Assembly: GCA_946410535.1 (NCBI GenBank)
Contig: CAMKAR010000043.1
Coordinates: forward strand, 1-10,527
Reading direction: 5' to 3'
Length of the DNA: 10,527 nucleotides
DNA from: an uncultured Bacteroidales bacterium
Lineage (GTDB): Bacteria; Bacteroidota; Bacteroidia; Bacteroidales; F082
Position 1 is the first letter of the stretch; each line of letters starts with the position of its first letter. The position numbers were made by a program, and so were the translations under genes. Below the pieces are notes generated by a model. It was given only the letters and a program-made list of their open reading frames with translations. It searched no databases and had not been told where the DNA came from. Shown in pieces: positions 1 through 6,612 of this stretch.

Positions 1-668
1 CCGTTGCCGTTGAACACGCCCAAAGCGTAGTCGACGACATGGTATTTGACCTCTTCACCATCCTTGATGGCGAAAAGCTTACCCGTGGCCATCAAACCGA
101 TGTCGCGACCGATGCCACCAACGCCACAAACGTCGCTGTAGCCGACGAGCTTTTGGATGCCTTCGCCATAGTCGAAGATCTCAAGGTTGACGGGGTTGAT
201 GGGGCTTTCGAGCGAGAACGGGGTCTTGAACTGGCCGAGTTGGATGGCGAAAGCGTCGGCCACTTTGTACTTCACGAAAGCGTCGACCAGCATGGGCGAG
301 CGGCTGAAGTCGCCTTGGATTTTGTAGGTCAGGCCTTTGAAGAGCGTGCCTTCAGCCGACAGACGCACGCGGCGCATCCTGAAGGTGTTGCCGGTGAGCT
401 TGCCTTCATCGCTCAGGTTGGCTTGGTACATGCCTTGCACGAAGCCCGAGAACTTCAGCATGTCGGAGTTGAAGGGATTTCTGCCTTTCTCTTTCTTCTC
501 TTTTTCTTCTTTCTTGGCTTTTTCTTTTTCGAGTTTTTCGGCCTCTGTTTTCTCAACTTGAACCTTCTTAGGCTCTTGTTTAGGTTTGGTAGGTCTCACT
601 TGTGCGTTGATGCACAACGGAATTGCGAACAATAGCATTCCGATGACGATGCGAAAGTTGTGTTTCAT
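1..668 (-). CDS. Phosphate-selective porin O/P-like outer membrane protein, 3' end missing
   Basis: Reading leftward from the ATG at 668-666 gives 222 complete codons with no stop before the window edge, so the C-terminal part is outside. Residues 1-22 form a signal peptide ending in INA before Q23. Residues 34-61 are almost only Glu, Lys and Ala and look like a charged coiled coil. From about residue 71 the sequence turns into amphipathic beta strands typical of the OprO/OprP porin family: KFSGFVQGMYQ, FRMRRVRLSAEGTLFKGLTY, IQLGQFKTPFSLESP and GRDIGLMATGKLF. The family forms 16-stranded trimeric barrels in the outer membrane. Family membership is well supported. Phosphate or polyphosphate as the substrate is only inherited from the family name, and many Bacteroidota members have unknown cargo. 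The gene has its own promoter and lies behind the idi terminator, so it is probably transcribed alone. Confidence 0.85.
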   Translation of the reverse strand, partial: MKHNFRIVIGMLLFAIPLCINAQVRPTKPKQEPKKVQVEKTEAEKLEKEKAKKEEKEKKEKGRNPFNSDMLKFSGFVQGMYQANLSDEGKLTGNTFRMRRVRLSAEGTLFKGLTYKIQGDFSRSPMLVDAFVKYKVADAFAIQLGQFKTPFSLESPINPVNLEIFDYGEGIQKLVGYSDVCGVGGIGRDIGLMATGKLFAIKDGEEVKYHVVDYALGVFNGN

Positions 669-711
669 TTTAGTTAGATTTTAAGACGTTTTCAATTTCA
701 AAATTACGCGG

Positions 712-719
712 CAAAAATA
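712..719 (-). promoter_or_regulatory. -7 box of the porin promoter
   Basis: The minus strand reads TATTTTTG, an exact match to the Bacteroides TAnnTTTG -7 element. It lies 43 bp upstream of the porin ATG, so the predicted leader is about 35-38 nt. No clear TTTG is seen at the -33 position; that region is occupied by the palindrome at 719-749, which could mean activator-dependent or repressor-controlled transcription. Confidence 0.65.
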
Positions 720-749
720 GTAAAAATACTTATAGTAAGTATATTTACT
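719..749. repeat. Near-perfect 31-bp palindrome abutting the porin -7 box
   Basis: Left arm agtaaaaatactta (719-732) and right arm taagtatatttact (736-749) are inverted repeats matching at 13 of 14 positions around a 3-bp centre (tag). The element spans roughly -10 to -40 of the predicted porin promoter, where an operator for a dimeric regulator would sit. It has no following U-run and is very A/T-rich, so it is unlikely to be a terminator. The regulator cannot be identified from the sequence. Confidence 0.6.
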
Positions 750-761
750 AATTATTTTCTG

Positions 762-794
762 AAAAAAAGAGGATTTGGCTGAAAAGTCAAATCC
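762..794 (-). terminator. Intrinsic terminator of idi
   Basis: On the minus strand GGATTTGACT (794-785) and AGCCAAATCC (780-771) form a stem with one A-C mismatch around a 4-nt loop. A TCTTTTTTT run follows (770-762). The hairpin overlaps the idi TGA stop (789-787), so it uses the last codons of the gene as its stem. Confidence 0.65.
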
Positions 795-1317
795 CCAAAA
801 GTTCGGCGTGGCGGCTCATTTCCTCGAAAGTAATCTTGAACCACTCGGTGTAAAGCTCGGGATGAAGCTGGATGTCTTTTTTCAAGTCGCTAAGGCTCAT
901 GTATTTCCATGATTCCACTTCCTCGCGGTTGATTTGCGGTGTGTCGTCGCTTCGGCCAATCCAGACGTGGTCAAACTCATGTTCGGTAAGCCCTTGCCCG
1001 ACGGGGGCCTTATATATAAAGGTGTAAACCTCGTGCATTTCACACCTCATGCCCATTTCTTCCATCAGGCGGCGCGAGGTGGCTTCTTCCAAAGTTTCGC
1101 CGTCGCGCGGATGGCTGCAACAGGTGTTGGTCCAGAGGCCGGGTGAGTGGTATTTCGACAATGCCCGCTGTTGCATCAGCAGCTCGCCTTCCGAATTGAA
1201 GATAAACACCGAAAAGGCTCGGTGCAGATGAGGTCCTATGTGGGCAGCCTGCTTCTCCATTAGGCCAATAGGATGATCTTGCTCATCGACTAATACCACC
1301 TGTTCCATTTTATCCAT
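787..1317 (-). CDS. idi: Isopentenyl-diphosphate delta-isomerase, type I (Nudix fold)
   Basis: Interconverts isopentenyl diphosphate and dimethylallyl diphosphate, the C5 units for quinone, undecaprenyl and other isoprenoid synthesis; it is cytosolic. The protein has 176 residues, close to the E. coli enzyme (182). Metal and catalytic residues align by position with E. coli Idi: H26, H32 and H69, the active-site Cys67 in NTCCSHP, and the Glu pair E112/E114 in TEHEFDHVW. The Nudix-like helix is seen as GETLEEATSRRLMEEMG (73-89). The start at 1317 gives MDKMEQ; a second in-frame ATG at 1308 (residue 4) is equally possible and would not affect any domain. The gene lies 64 bp behind ychF, with no good promoter in between (best candidate GAAATTTG near 1324-1331), so some co-transcription with ychF is likely. 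A terminator overlaps its stop codon. Confidence 0.95.
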   Translation of the reverse strand: MDKMEQVVLVDEQDHPIGLMEKQAAHIGPHLHRAFSVFIFNSEGELLMQQRALSKYHSPGLWTNTCCSHPRDGETLEEATSRRLMEEMGMRCEMHEVYTFIYKAPVGQGLTEHEFDHVWIGRSDDTPQINREEVESWKYMSLSDLKKDIQLHPELYTEWFKITFEEMSRHAELLGI

Positions 1318-1343
1318 TTATGTCGGCAAATTTCACTAATTAT

Positions 1344-1376
1344 GCGAATTCAGTTCGTTTAATTTGCTTAATTCGC
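1344..1376. repeat. Short inverted repeat between ychF and idi
   Basis: GCGAATT (1344-1350) and AATTCGC (1370-1376) are perfect 7-bp inverted arms around a 19-nt loop. On the minus strand, the direction of both flanking genes, no U-run follows, so it is not a convincing terminator of ychF. It may be a weak mRNA structure between two co-transcribed genes, or chance. Confidence 0.25.
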
Positions 1377-1381
1377 CGTTT

Positions 1382-2452
1382 TTATACATTGAATCGAATG
1401 TTCAGAATATCACCGTCCTGCACGACGTAGGTCTTCCCTTCGACGCGGAACTTGCCGGCTTCCTTCACGGCGGCTTCGCTGCCATACTTCAGGAAATCTT
1501 CGGTGCTCATCACCTCGGCGCGGATGAAGCCGCGTTGCAGGTCGCTGTGGATGGCGCCGGCAGCGATGGGGGCGGTGTCGCCCACGTGGATGGTCCAAGC
1601 CCTCGTCTCGTCGGGACCGGTGGTGAAGAACGAATGAAGGTTCAAGGTGTGGTAAGCGGTGCGGACGAGCTTGTTCACGCCAGGCTCGGTCAATCCGGCG
1701 TCTTCCATGAAGAGTTGGCGGTCGTCGGCATCGAGTTCGGCGATTTCGGCTTCCAACTTGCCTGCAATGATGAGCATCTCTTGGCCTTCCTTCAAGGCGG
1801 TTTTCACGGCATCTGAGTATTTGTTGCCCGTGGTGGCCGAAGCGTCGTCCACATTGCAGACGTAGATGATGGGCTTGGCGGTGAGCAGTTGGATGTCCTG
1901 TACGAATTTCTTGTCCTCGTCGGCCACGTTCGCATCGCGGGCGTTGCCGAAGTTCTCCAAAGTTTCTTTGTAAACCGTTAAAACGTCAAAGGCTTTCTTG
2001 TTGTCTTTCTCACCGTTTTTCAGCAGTTTTTGGACGCGCTCAAGTTTTCTCGTGACCAAGTCCAAGTCGCGCACTTGTAGCTCAAAGTCGACGAGTTCCA
2101 TGTCGCGCACGGGGTCGACGCTGCCTTCGCTGTGGGGGATGTTGGGGTCGTCGAAGCAACGGAGCACGTGGATGAGGGCATCCATCGTCTGCACTTCGGC
2201 AAGCAATTTATTGCCCACGCCTTGGCCACCTTTGCTCAGTCCGGGCAGGTCGACGATTTCAACCGTGGCGGGCACGATGCGCTTCGAGTGGGAGATGTTG
2301 TCGATGAGTTGCAACCGTTCGTCTCTCACTTCGCACATGCCGATGTTCGACTTCGAGGCAAAACCGATTTCTGCCTTAGTGTTTGATATACAATTGAATA
2401 TGGTGGTCTTTCCAACGCTTGAAAGACCGATGATTCCGCAATTGAGTGCCAT
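1382..2452 (-). CDS. ychF: YchF/Ola1-family P-loop NTPase (divergent form)
   Basis: A 356-residue protein with the full YchF layout: G domain (about 1-270) with a coiled-coil insert near 120-170, and a C-terminal TGS/DUF933 domain (about 275-356) ending in RAEV, GKTYVVQDGD and FRFNV. The P-loop is GLSSVGKTT (9-17), the G3 motif DLPG (68-71) and the nucleotide-specificity motif NVDD (200-203). YchF/Ola1 proteins have NxxE-like motifs there and prefer ATP over GTP; they bind ribosomes and take part in stress and translation control. The N-terminal third is unusual: the family's GLPNVGKS(T) loop, the FPF-CTIEPN switch I and the DIAGLVKGASKGEG stretch are all altered, and the loop after G3 is shorter (GLSKGGQGVGNK). 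The C-terminal half is conventional. It has its own -7 box at 2474-2481. The family call is firm; whether it is the main YchF of the genome or a paralogue cannot be decided here. Confidence 0.9.
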   Translation of the reverse strand: MALNCGIIGLSSVGKTTIFNCISNTKAEIGFASKSNIGMCEVRDERLQLIDNISHSKRIVPATVEIVDLPGLSKGGQGVGNKLLAEVQTMDALIHVLRCFDDPNIPHSEGSVDPVRDMELVDFELQVRDLDLVTRKLERVQKLLKNGEKDNKKAFDVLTVYKETLENFGNARDANVADEDKKFVQDIQLLTAKPIIYVCNVDDASATTGNKYSDAVKTALKEGQEMLIIAGKLEAEIAELDADDRQLFMEDAGLTEPGVNKLVRTAYHTLNLHSFFTTGPDETRAWTIHVGDTAPIAAGAIHSDLQRGFIRAEVMSTEDFLKYGSEAAVKEAGKFRVEGKTYVVQDGDILNIRFNV

Positions 2453-2473
2453 AGTTCTAAGATTTTAATGCTG

Positions 2474-2481
2474 CAAAGATA
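2474..2481 (-). promoter_or_regulatory. -7 box of the ychF promoter
   Basis: TATCTTTG on the minus strand is an exact TAnnTTTG match, 21 bp upstream of the ychF ATG, giving a predicted leader of only about 15 nt. It starts one base after the U-run of the upstream terminator (2483-2488), so terminator and promoter are packed end to end. Confidence 0.65.
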
Positions 2482-2482
2482 C

Positions 2483-2532
2483 AAAAAAGAAGTTGTCCTC
2501 GAATTTTCAGTGACAAATTCAAGGACAACTTC
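2483..2532 (-). terminator. Strong intrinsic terminator of the OMP-lipoprotein unit
   Basis: Arms 2515-2532 and 2489-2506 pair over 18 positions. On the minus strand, the transcribed direction, the only non-Watson-Crick pair is a U-G wobble, whereas on the plus strand it would be a C-A mismatch. This fits selection on the leftward RNA. The loop is 8 nt and TTTTTT (2488-2483) follows. It begins 18 bp after the lipoprotein stop. Confidence 0.85.
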
Positions 2533-2550
2533 GAAGGGATGTGTCAGGCT

Positions 2551-3162
2551 TTAGTCTCTATAGTTTACGAAATTGCTGTTATCCACGCCGAGGTCGAAGC
2601 GGCCTCCCGACACGTCGATGCGGGTGCCGTTGGGTGTGAAGGCACGGAATTGGAACTTGCCTGAAACAACGACTTCTTTGTCTTCCTTGTCCACCACAAC
2701 CTGATGCACATGGTCGAAAGTGATTTTTCCACTGTATATGCTTGCGATTTCAGGGGCATATGGCCCTTCCATCTTGAGGCGGCAGCTGGTGTCGGTGGTG
2801 TCAATGGCAAACGACATTCCGTCCAACTTGAGCAAGTCGTGGTAGTCGTTCAAGACGAAAGTGGTGTCGATGGGAAAGTTGAAAATCATGCTGAGGCTGT
2901 GGCCATTGAGCCAACCGTACAAGGTCATGCTGAGGCCTTCGCGGTCGGCAACCAAATAGAATTTCCGGTTGTTGCCGTAGCTTGTCGATGTTTGGTAAAT
3001 GTAGTCGTTAAAATAGGCGCCGTAGGTGTTGTAGCCCATAGCGGAATAAATAGGCAGTCCGGGATATTCAGGGTCTTCGATGTATTGCGTTTCCTTGAAG
3101 TCGGATTTCGAGCAGGCGGTCAGGGCCAAGGCTGCCGCAAGAATAATGATGTATCTTTTCAT
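2551..3162 (-). CDS. Uncharacterised lipoprotein
   Basis: A 203-residue protein with a clear lipoprotein signal: MKRYIIILAAALALTAC with lipobox L14-T15-A16-C17. The residues after the cysteine (SKSDF) are not the acidic surface-export signal of Bacteroidota, so an inner-leaflet, periplasm-facing position is a reasonable guess. The mature part is rich in beta strands and aromatic residues and ends in VSGKFQFRAFTPNG followed by DVSGGRFDLGV. That ending resembles the last strands of Bacteroidota lipoproteins of the DUF6252/DUF5025 type; the resemblance is from memory and weak. It starts 3 bp after the stop of the outer membrane protein gene, so the two are surely co-transcribed and probably translated together. 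Function unknown. Confidence 0.8.
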   Translation of the reverse strand: MKRYIIILAAALALTACSKSDFKETQYIEDPEYPGLPIYSAMGYNTYGAYFNDYIYQTSTSYGNNRKFYLVADREGLSMTLYGWLNGHSLSMIFNFPIDTTFVLNDYHDLLKLDGMSFAIDTTDTSCRLKMEGPYAPEIASIYSGKITFDHVHQVVVDKEDKEVVVSGKFQFRAFTPNGTRIDVSGGRFDLGVDNSNFVNYRD

Positions 3163-3165
3163 GGT

Positions 3166-3972
3166 TCAATGTTTTAAGGGGATGAGAAGTTCGATTTGTA
3201 GTTTGCTTCCGGCAAGGTAGGGCTTGGTGGGCAACATGCCCGTCGAGCCGTTGATTTCGGCGATGTGGAGGAGCCAGTTGAAACCCACACCTACGCCTTG
3301 TCGGTCGCCCACCTGGAAGCCTGCGCCAACATAGGCCGAGGCATTCATCTTGTCGGGGTTGTCGTAGTGCTTGGTGACTTGTTCGGCGTAGGGAGCCATG
3401 CCGTCTTTGTCCAAGAAGTTGACCTTGTTGCGGTTGCCGACAAGCAGGTCGATGTCAGCTTCGGCGGCGAGATACATCCTGAAAGTCTCCATTTGCGAGT
3501 TGAAATAATAGCGCAGCTCGAGCGGAATGCCGAGATAGTGTGAGTGCTGCTCGATGCCCTTCACGCGGAGGTATTCCAACGCTTCGTCGTTGTCCACCTC
3601 GAAATAGTACCATTCGTTGTCGACGTAACCTGCCGGATGATATTCTTCGATGGCTTGCTTGTAGCCGATGCGCTTGTAGTTGAAGCCATATTGCAGGCCT
3701 GTTCGGAATGCCCAGTGGTTATTCGGGCTGACGATCTCATAACGCGCCGATGCTTGGTAGGTGCGCATATGGCTGTCCACGTTGATGTAGGCTCCCCAGC
3801 CGCCCGTGGGCCTGAAGGGTTCAAGGTTGGGGGAGAGGTGGGAGACGAATTTCGGCCCCGCTTCCACATAGAAATTGTGGTGCCATTGCCTTGGCGATTC
3901 GGTTTCTTGCGCCGTCGCCGCCGTGCCCGCAAAGAGGAGCAGGCATGACCAAATGAAAAGTCGTTTACGCAT
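3166..3972 (-). CDS. Small outer-membrane beta-barrel protein
   Basis: The ORF is open back to 4026, but the start at 3972 is preferred. It gives MRKRLFIWSCLLLFAGTAATA, a textbook signal peptide cut before Q22, and the -7 box at 4000-4007 would place the upstream ATG outside the transcript. The protein has 268 residues. The mature part shows alternating amphipathic strands (NFYVEAGPKFVSHL, TYQASARYEIV, FRTGLQYGFNYKRIGY, YLGIPLELRYYF, YVGAGFQVG, VGVGFNWLLHI) and finishes with a terminal strand LQIELLIPLKH. The pattern YLGIPLELRYYF is characteristic of PorT-like/OMP_b-brl proteins of Bacteroidota, about 10-12 strands at this size. No substrate can be named. It is followed after 3 bp by a lipoprotein gene that may be its periplasmic partner. 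Confidence 0.8.
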   Translation of the reverse strand: MRKRLFIWSCLLLFAGTAATAQETESPRQWHHNFYVEAGPKFVSHLSPNLEPFRPTGGWGAYINVDSHMRTYQASARYEIVSPNNHWAFRTGLQYGFNYKRIGYKQAIEEYHPAGYVDNEWYYFEVDNDEALEYLRVKGIEQHSHYLGIPLELRYYFNSQMETFRMYLAAEADIDLLVGNRNKVNFLDKDGMAPYAEQVTKHYDNPDKMNASAYVGAGFQVGDRQGVGVGFNWLLHIAEINGSTGMLPTKPYLAGSKLQIELLIPLKH

Positions 3973-3999
3973 AATTCTGTTGTTTGGGTTTTGTTGGCG

Positions 4000-4007
4000 C
4001 AAAACTA
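4000..4007 (-). promoter_or_regulatory. -7 box of the OMP-lipoprotein promoter
   Basis: TAGTTTTG on the minus strand matches TAnnTTTG exactly, 27 bp before the chosen OMP ATG at 3972. A TTTG lies 16 bp further upstream (4024-4027), closer than the usual 19-21 bp, so the -33 element is uncertain. Confidence 0.6.
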
Positions 4008-4043
4008 CGACTTTTCTCCACGGCAAAACCGTTTGTCAAGGGC

Positions 4044-4110
4044 TTACAAACTTTTTGGGAAACGAGGTGTTTATAATCAGTGTTTTGTGTGTTTCGATTA
4101 CAAACTTTTT
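4044..4110. repeat. Pair of 13-bp direct repeats upstream of the OMP promoter
   Basis: The 13-mer ttacaaacttttt occurs at 4044-4056 and again at 4098-4110, a spacing of 54 bp or close to five helical turns. Both copies lie in the 164-bp gap between prsW and the OMP gene, upstream of the OMP -7 box, at roughly -50 and -104 of the predicted start site. They could be paired binding sites for one regulator. The sequence is A/T-rich, so chance is not excluded. The rest of this gap holds no gene I can see. Confidence 0.45.
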
Positions 4111-4136
4111 CGCTTTGTTTTCGACCAAAAAAACCG

Positions 4137-4940
4137 TCATCTGTCCCCCGCGTTCCAGTCGATGCGCTTGTATTCGGAGTCGTATCCCGTGCCGCTTTGG
4201 TTGATTTGGTATTCCGCGTCGGCCAGCATGGCATCCTGCGCTTGTTGGCGCGAGTTTTCCTGCTGCTTGTTGATGTATTTCAGGCCAAGTCGCCACAACT
4301 TGATGTCGCCCCAAAGGAAGACGATGTAGATGATGCCTCCGAGGGCAGGCACGACGTTGGTGACCATCAGCAGCCAGTCGAACAGGCCGTGGGCGAGCAT
4401 GGCCAACAGCAGTCCGCTCATGAGATACACGAAGCGTTTCTCTTTCTTGAACTTGGCCAACGCGAGGAAATAGCCCATCACCACGCCGAAGAGGAAATGG
4501 CCTGGCACCGAAAGCAATGCCCTGACCACACCCGTGCCGATGCCGCTGCCCAACGATTCGGATGCCGCGCCAAACACATACATGATGTTCTCGACGCAGG
4601 CGAAACCCAAGCCGATGAACGAAGCGTAGACGATGCCGTCCATGTATTCGTCGAAGTTCTTGTCCCACCAAATGAGCACCATGAAAATGATGAACTTGGA
4701 GAACTCTTCGGGGATGCCGGCTTCCCAAAAGGCATTGTAAAATACGGTGTTCGACATCCAAATATTGTTGATGAGACCCACAATGAAAATGTCCAATGGA
4801 ATGGCAATCATGCCGCCAATGAAGGCCTTGGCCAGCGACTTGATGGGTTCTTTCTGGTATTTGTCCTGACGGTAGATGTAGACCATCAAAAGGATGACGG
4901 GAAGGACTGACAATGCCAATAGGATGATACTTGAAAGCAT
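4137..4940 (-). CDS. prsW: PrsW-family intramembrane metalloprotease
   Basis: A 267-residue multi-pass membrane protein with about seven hydrophobic segments. The conserved PrsW motifs appear in order (numbering from the 4940 start): EEFSK with the Glu pair E78/E79, FDEYMDGIVYA (96-106), FACVEN with E117 (113-118), the helix with H148 (GHFLFG), and AHGLFDW with H184 and D188. In Bacillus, PrsW makes the site-1 cut in the anti-sigma factor RsiW; the family belongs to the wider ABI/CAAX-protease group. No anti-sigma factor is next to it here, so its target is unknown. The frame is open to 4997, but the start at 4940 (MLSSIILLALS) is preferred because the -7 box at 4967-4974 lies inside the longer version and the first helix starts directly. 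The cytoplasmic tail after about residue 215 is Gln/Asn-rich and polar. It is divergent to guaA. Confidence 0.85.
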   Translation of the reverse strand: MLSSIILLALSVLPVILLMVYIYRQDKYQKEPIKSLAKAFIGGMIAIPLDIFIVGLINNIWMSNTVFYNAFWEAGIPEEFSKFIIFMVLIWWDKNFDEYMDGIVYASFIGLGFACVENIMYVFGAASESLGSGIGTGVVRALLSVPGHFLFGVVMGYFLALAKFKKEKRFVYLMSGLLLAMLAHGLFDWLLMVTNVVPALGGIIYIVFLWGDIKLWRLGLKYINKQQENSRQQAQDAMLADAEYQINQSGTGYDSEYKRIDWNAGDR

Positions 4941-4966
4941 GGCGGATCGGTGTTGATTATTTTTGG

Positions 4967-4998
4967 CAAAAATAGGGATTTTATCTTCAATCCACAAA
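4967..4998 (-). promoter_or_regulatory. prsW promoter (-33 and -7)
   Basis: Minus strand: TTTG (4998-4995), 20-bp spacer, then TATTTTTG (4974-4967). Both elements and the spacing fit the Bacteroides consensus, making this the best complete promoter in the window. The leader to the ATG at 4940 is about 20 nt. Confidence 0.75.
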
Positions 4999-5005
4999 AA
5001 AAGCC

Positions 5006-5013
5006 TATCTTTG
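5006..5013 (+). promoter_or_regulatory. -7 box of the guaA promoter
   Basis: TATCTTTG is an exact TAnnTTTG match, 16 bp before the guaA ATG, so the leader is about 10 nt. The upstream region of this promoter is shared with the -33/-7 elements of prsW, so the two genes are transcribed back to back from about 45 bp of DNA. No clear -33 TTTG is seen. Confidence 0.65.
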
Positions 5014-5029
5014 CAGAAATTTTTCGTTT

Positions 5030-6604
5030 ATGCAAGAAATGATCCTCATCCTCGACTTCGGTTCGCAAGTGACCCAACTCATCGGTCGCCGCCTCCGCGA
5101 ACTGAACGTGTATTGTGAAATCCATCCCTTCAACAAAATCCCGACCATCGGCCCGAATGTCAAGGGCGTTATCTTGAGCGGCAGCCCGTTCTCGGTGCGC
5201 GACGAGCGTGCGCCTTTTGCCGACCTTGATGGCATCAAAGGCAAACTGCCGCTGTTGGGCATCTGCTATGGCGCGCAGTTCATCTCGCAGCATTTCGGCG
5301 GCGAGGTCAACGGCTCGATAGCCCGCGAATATGGCCGTGCCATGCTTACCGTGGTGGACGAACAGTCGCCATTGTTCAAGGGCGTAAGCAAGGTTTCGCA
5401 AGTGTGGATGAGCCATGGCGACACCATCGCCAAACTGCCCACCAACGCCAGAATCATCGCCTCGACCGACGACGTGGAGAACGCCGCCTACAAGATTGAC
5501 GGCGAGGAAACCTACGCGGTGCAGTTCCATCCCGAGGTGTTCCACACGAAGGAAGGCCCGACGATGTTGGCCAACTTCGCCCTCGGCGTTTGCGGCTGCA
5601 AAGGCGACTGGACCCCCGACTCGTTCATCGACAACACGGTGGCGAGCCTGAAGCAACAGCTGGCCGACGACAAGGTCATCCTTGGCCTTTCGGGTGGTGT
5701 GGACAGCACTGTGGCCGCCGTTTTGCTGAATAAGGCGATAGGGAAGAACCTCACTTGCATCTTCGTCGATAACGGCCTTTTGCGCAAAAACGAGTTTGAG
5801 GAAGTCCTCGATTCCTATAAGGAGATGGGACTCAACGTGATAGGCGTTCATTCAGGGGCTTTGTTCCTCGAAAAACTGAAAGGCGTCACCGACCCCGAGG
5901 CCAAACGCAAAGCCATTGGCTCGACCTTCATTGACGTGTTTGACGCTGAGGCACAAAAAATCGAGGGCGCTCGTTGGTTGGCCCAAGGCACCATCTATCC
6001 TGATGTCATCGAGAGCGTGAGTGTCAACGGGCCGAGCTGCAAGATCAAGTCGCACCACAATGTGGGCGGCTTGCCCGAAAAGATGAACCTGAAGATCGTG
6101 GAGCCGTTGCGTTCCTTGTTCAAGGACGAGGTGCGCCGCGTGGGTCGCGCCTTGGGCATCAAGCGCGAGCTGATTGGCCGCCATCCTTTCCCGGGGCCGA
6201 GTCTTGGCATACGCATCTTGGGCGAGGTGACCGAAGAGAAACTCCGTATCCTTCGCGATGCCGACGACATCTTCATCAAAGGTCTCAGAAACTGGCCATG
6301 CGAGCTGCCGAGCGCGTCGTATCCTAACGAAATGGCTGATAATCTGTATGACAGCATCTGGCAGGCGGGCACCATCCTGCTTCCCGTGAAGTCGGTCGGC
6401 GTGATGGGCGACGAAAGAAGTTATGAATATACTATCGCCTTGCGTGCGGTCATCTCTACCGATGGTATGACCGCCGACTGGGTGCACCTGCCTTATGAAT
6501 TTTTGGCCAAGGTGTCGAACGACATTATTAATAAGGTGAAAGGTGTCAATCGCGTGTGCTACGACATCTCTTCGAAGCCGCCGGCGACCATCGAATGGGA
6601 ATGA
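5030..6604 (+). CDS. guaA: GMP synthase (glutamine-hydrolysing)
   Basis: Converts XMP to GMP with ATP and glutamine, the last step of guanine nucleotide synthesis, in the cytosol. It has 524 residues, against 525 for E. coli GuaA. The N-terminal class I glutamine amidotransferase domain (about 4-190) carries the nucleophile C79 in GICYGAQ and the H167/E169 pair in FHPEV. The ATP-pyrophosphatase domain has its PP-loop SGGVDS at 221-226. The C-terminal dimerisation domain ends in the family signature PPATIEWE, and [17 protein letters not shown] is also present. The start at 5030 ([13 protein letters not shown]) is preferred over the ATG at 5039 because the extra residues are usual in Bacteroidota homologues. 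No truncation or missing catalytic residue is seen. It is followed after 8 bp by the LysM/PBP1 gene, with which it probably forms an operon. Confidence 0.98.
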   Translation: MQEMILILDFGSQVTQLIGRRLRELNVYCEIHPFNKIPTIGPNVKGVILSGSPFSVRDERAPFADLDGIKGKLPLLGICYGAQFISQHFGGEVNGSIAREYGRAMLTVVDEQSPLFKGVSKVSQVWMSHGDTIAKLPTNARIIASTDDVENAAYKIDGEETYAVQFHPEVFHTKEGPTMLANFALGVCGCKGDWTPDSFIDNTVASLKQQLADDKVILGLSGGVDSTVAAVLLNKAIGKNLTCIFVDNGLLRKNEFEEVLDSYKEMGLNVIGVHSGALFLEKLKGVTDPEAKRKAIGSTFIDVFDAEAQKIEGARWLAQGTIYPDVIESVSVNGPSCKIKSHHNVGGLPEKMNLKIVEPLRSLFKDEVRRVGRALGIKRELIGRHPFPGPSLGIRILGEVTEEKLRILRDADDIFIKGLRNWPCELPSASYPNEMADNLYDSIWQAGTILLPVKSVGVMGDERSYEYTIALRAVISTDGMTADWVHLPYEFLAKVSNDIINKVKGVNRVCYDISSKPPATIEWE

Positions 6605-6612
6605 TATTGTAA

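Noticed and set aside
39..635. A 198-codon plus-strand frame antisense to the porin
   Set aside because: Its Phe/Leu-rich tail is only the complement of the Glu/Lys coiled-coil codons; the minus-strand porin has a signal peptide and family motifs.
3973..4026. Longer N-terminus for the outer membrane protein starting at 4026
   Set aside because: It would place 18 polar residues before a standard signal peptide and would start upstream of the -7 box at 4000-4007.
4941..4997. Longer N-terminus for PrsW starting at 4997
   Set aside because: The extension contains the best -33/-7 promoter in the window and adds polar residues before the first membrane helix.
4886..5851. A 321-codon minus-strand frame across the guaA start and the divergent promoter
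   Set aside because: It is antisense to well-supported guaA codons, crosses both promoters and has no family motif.
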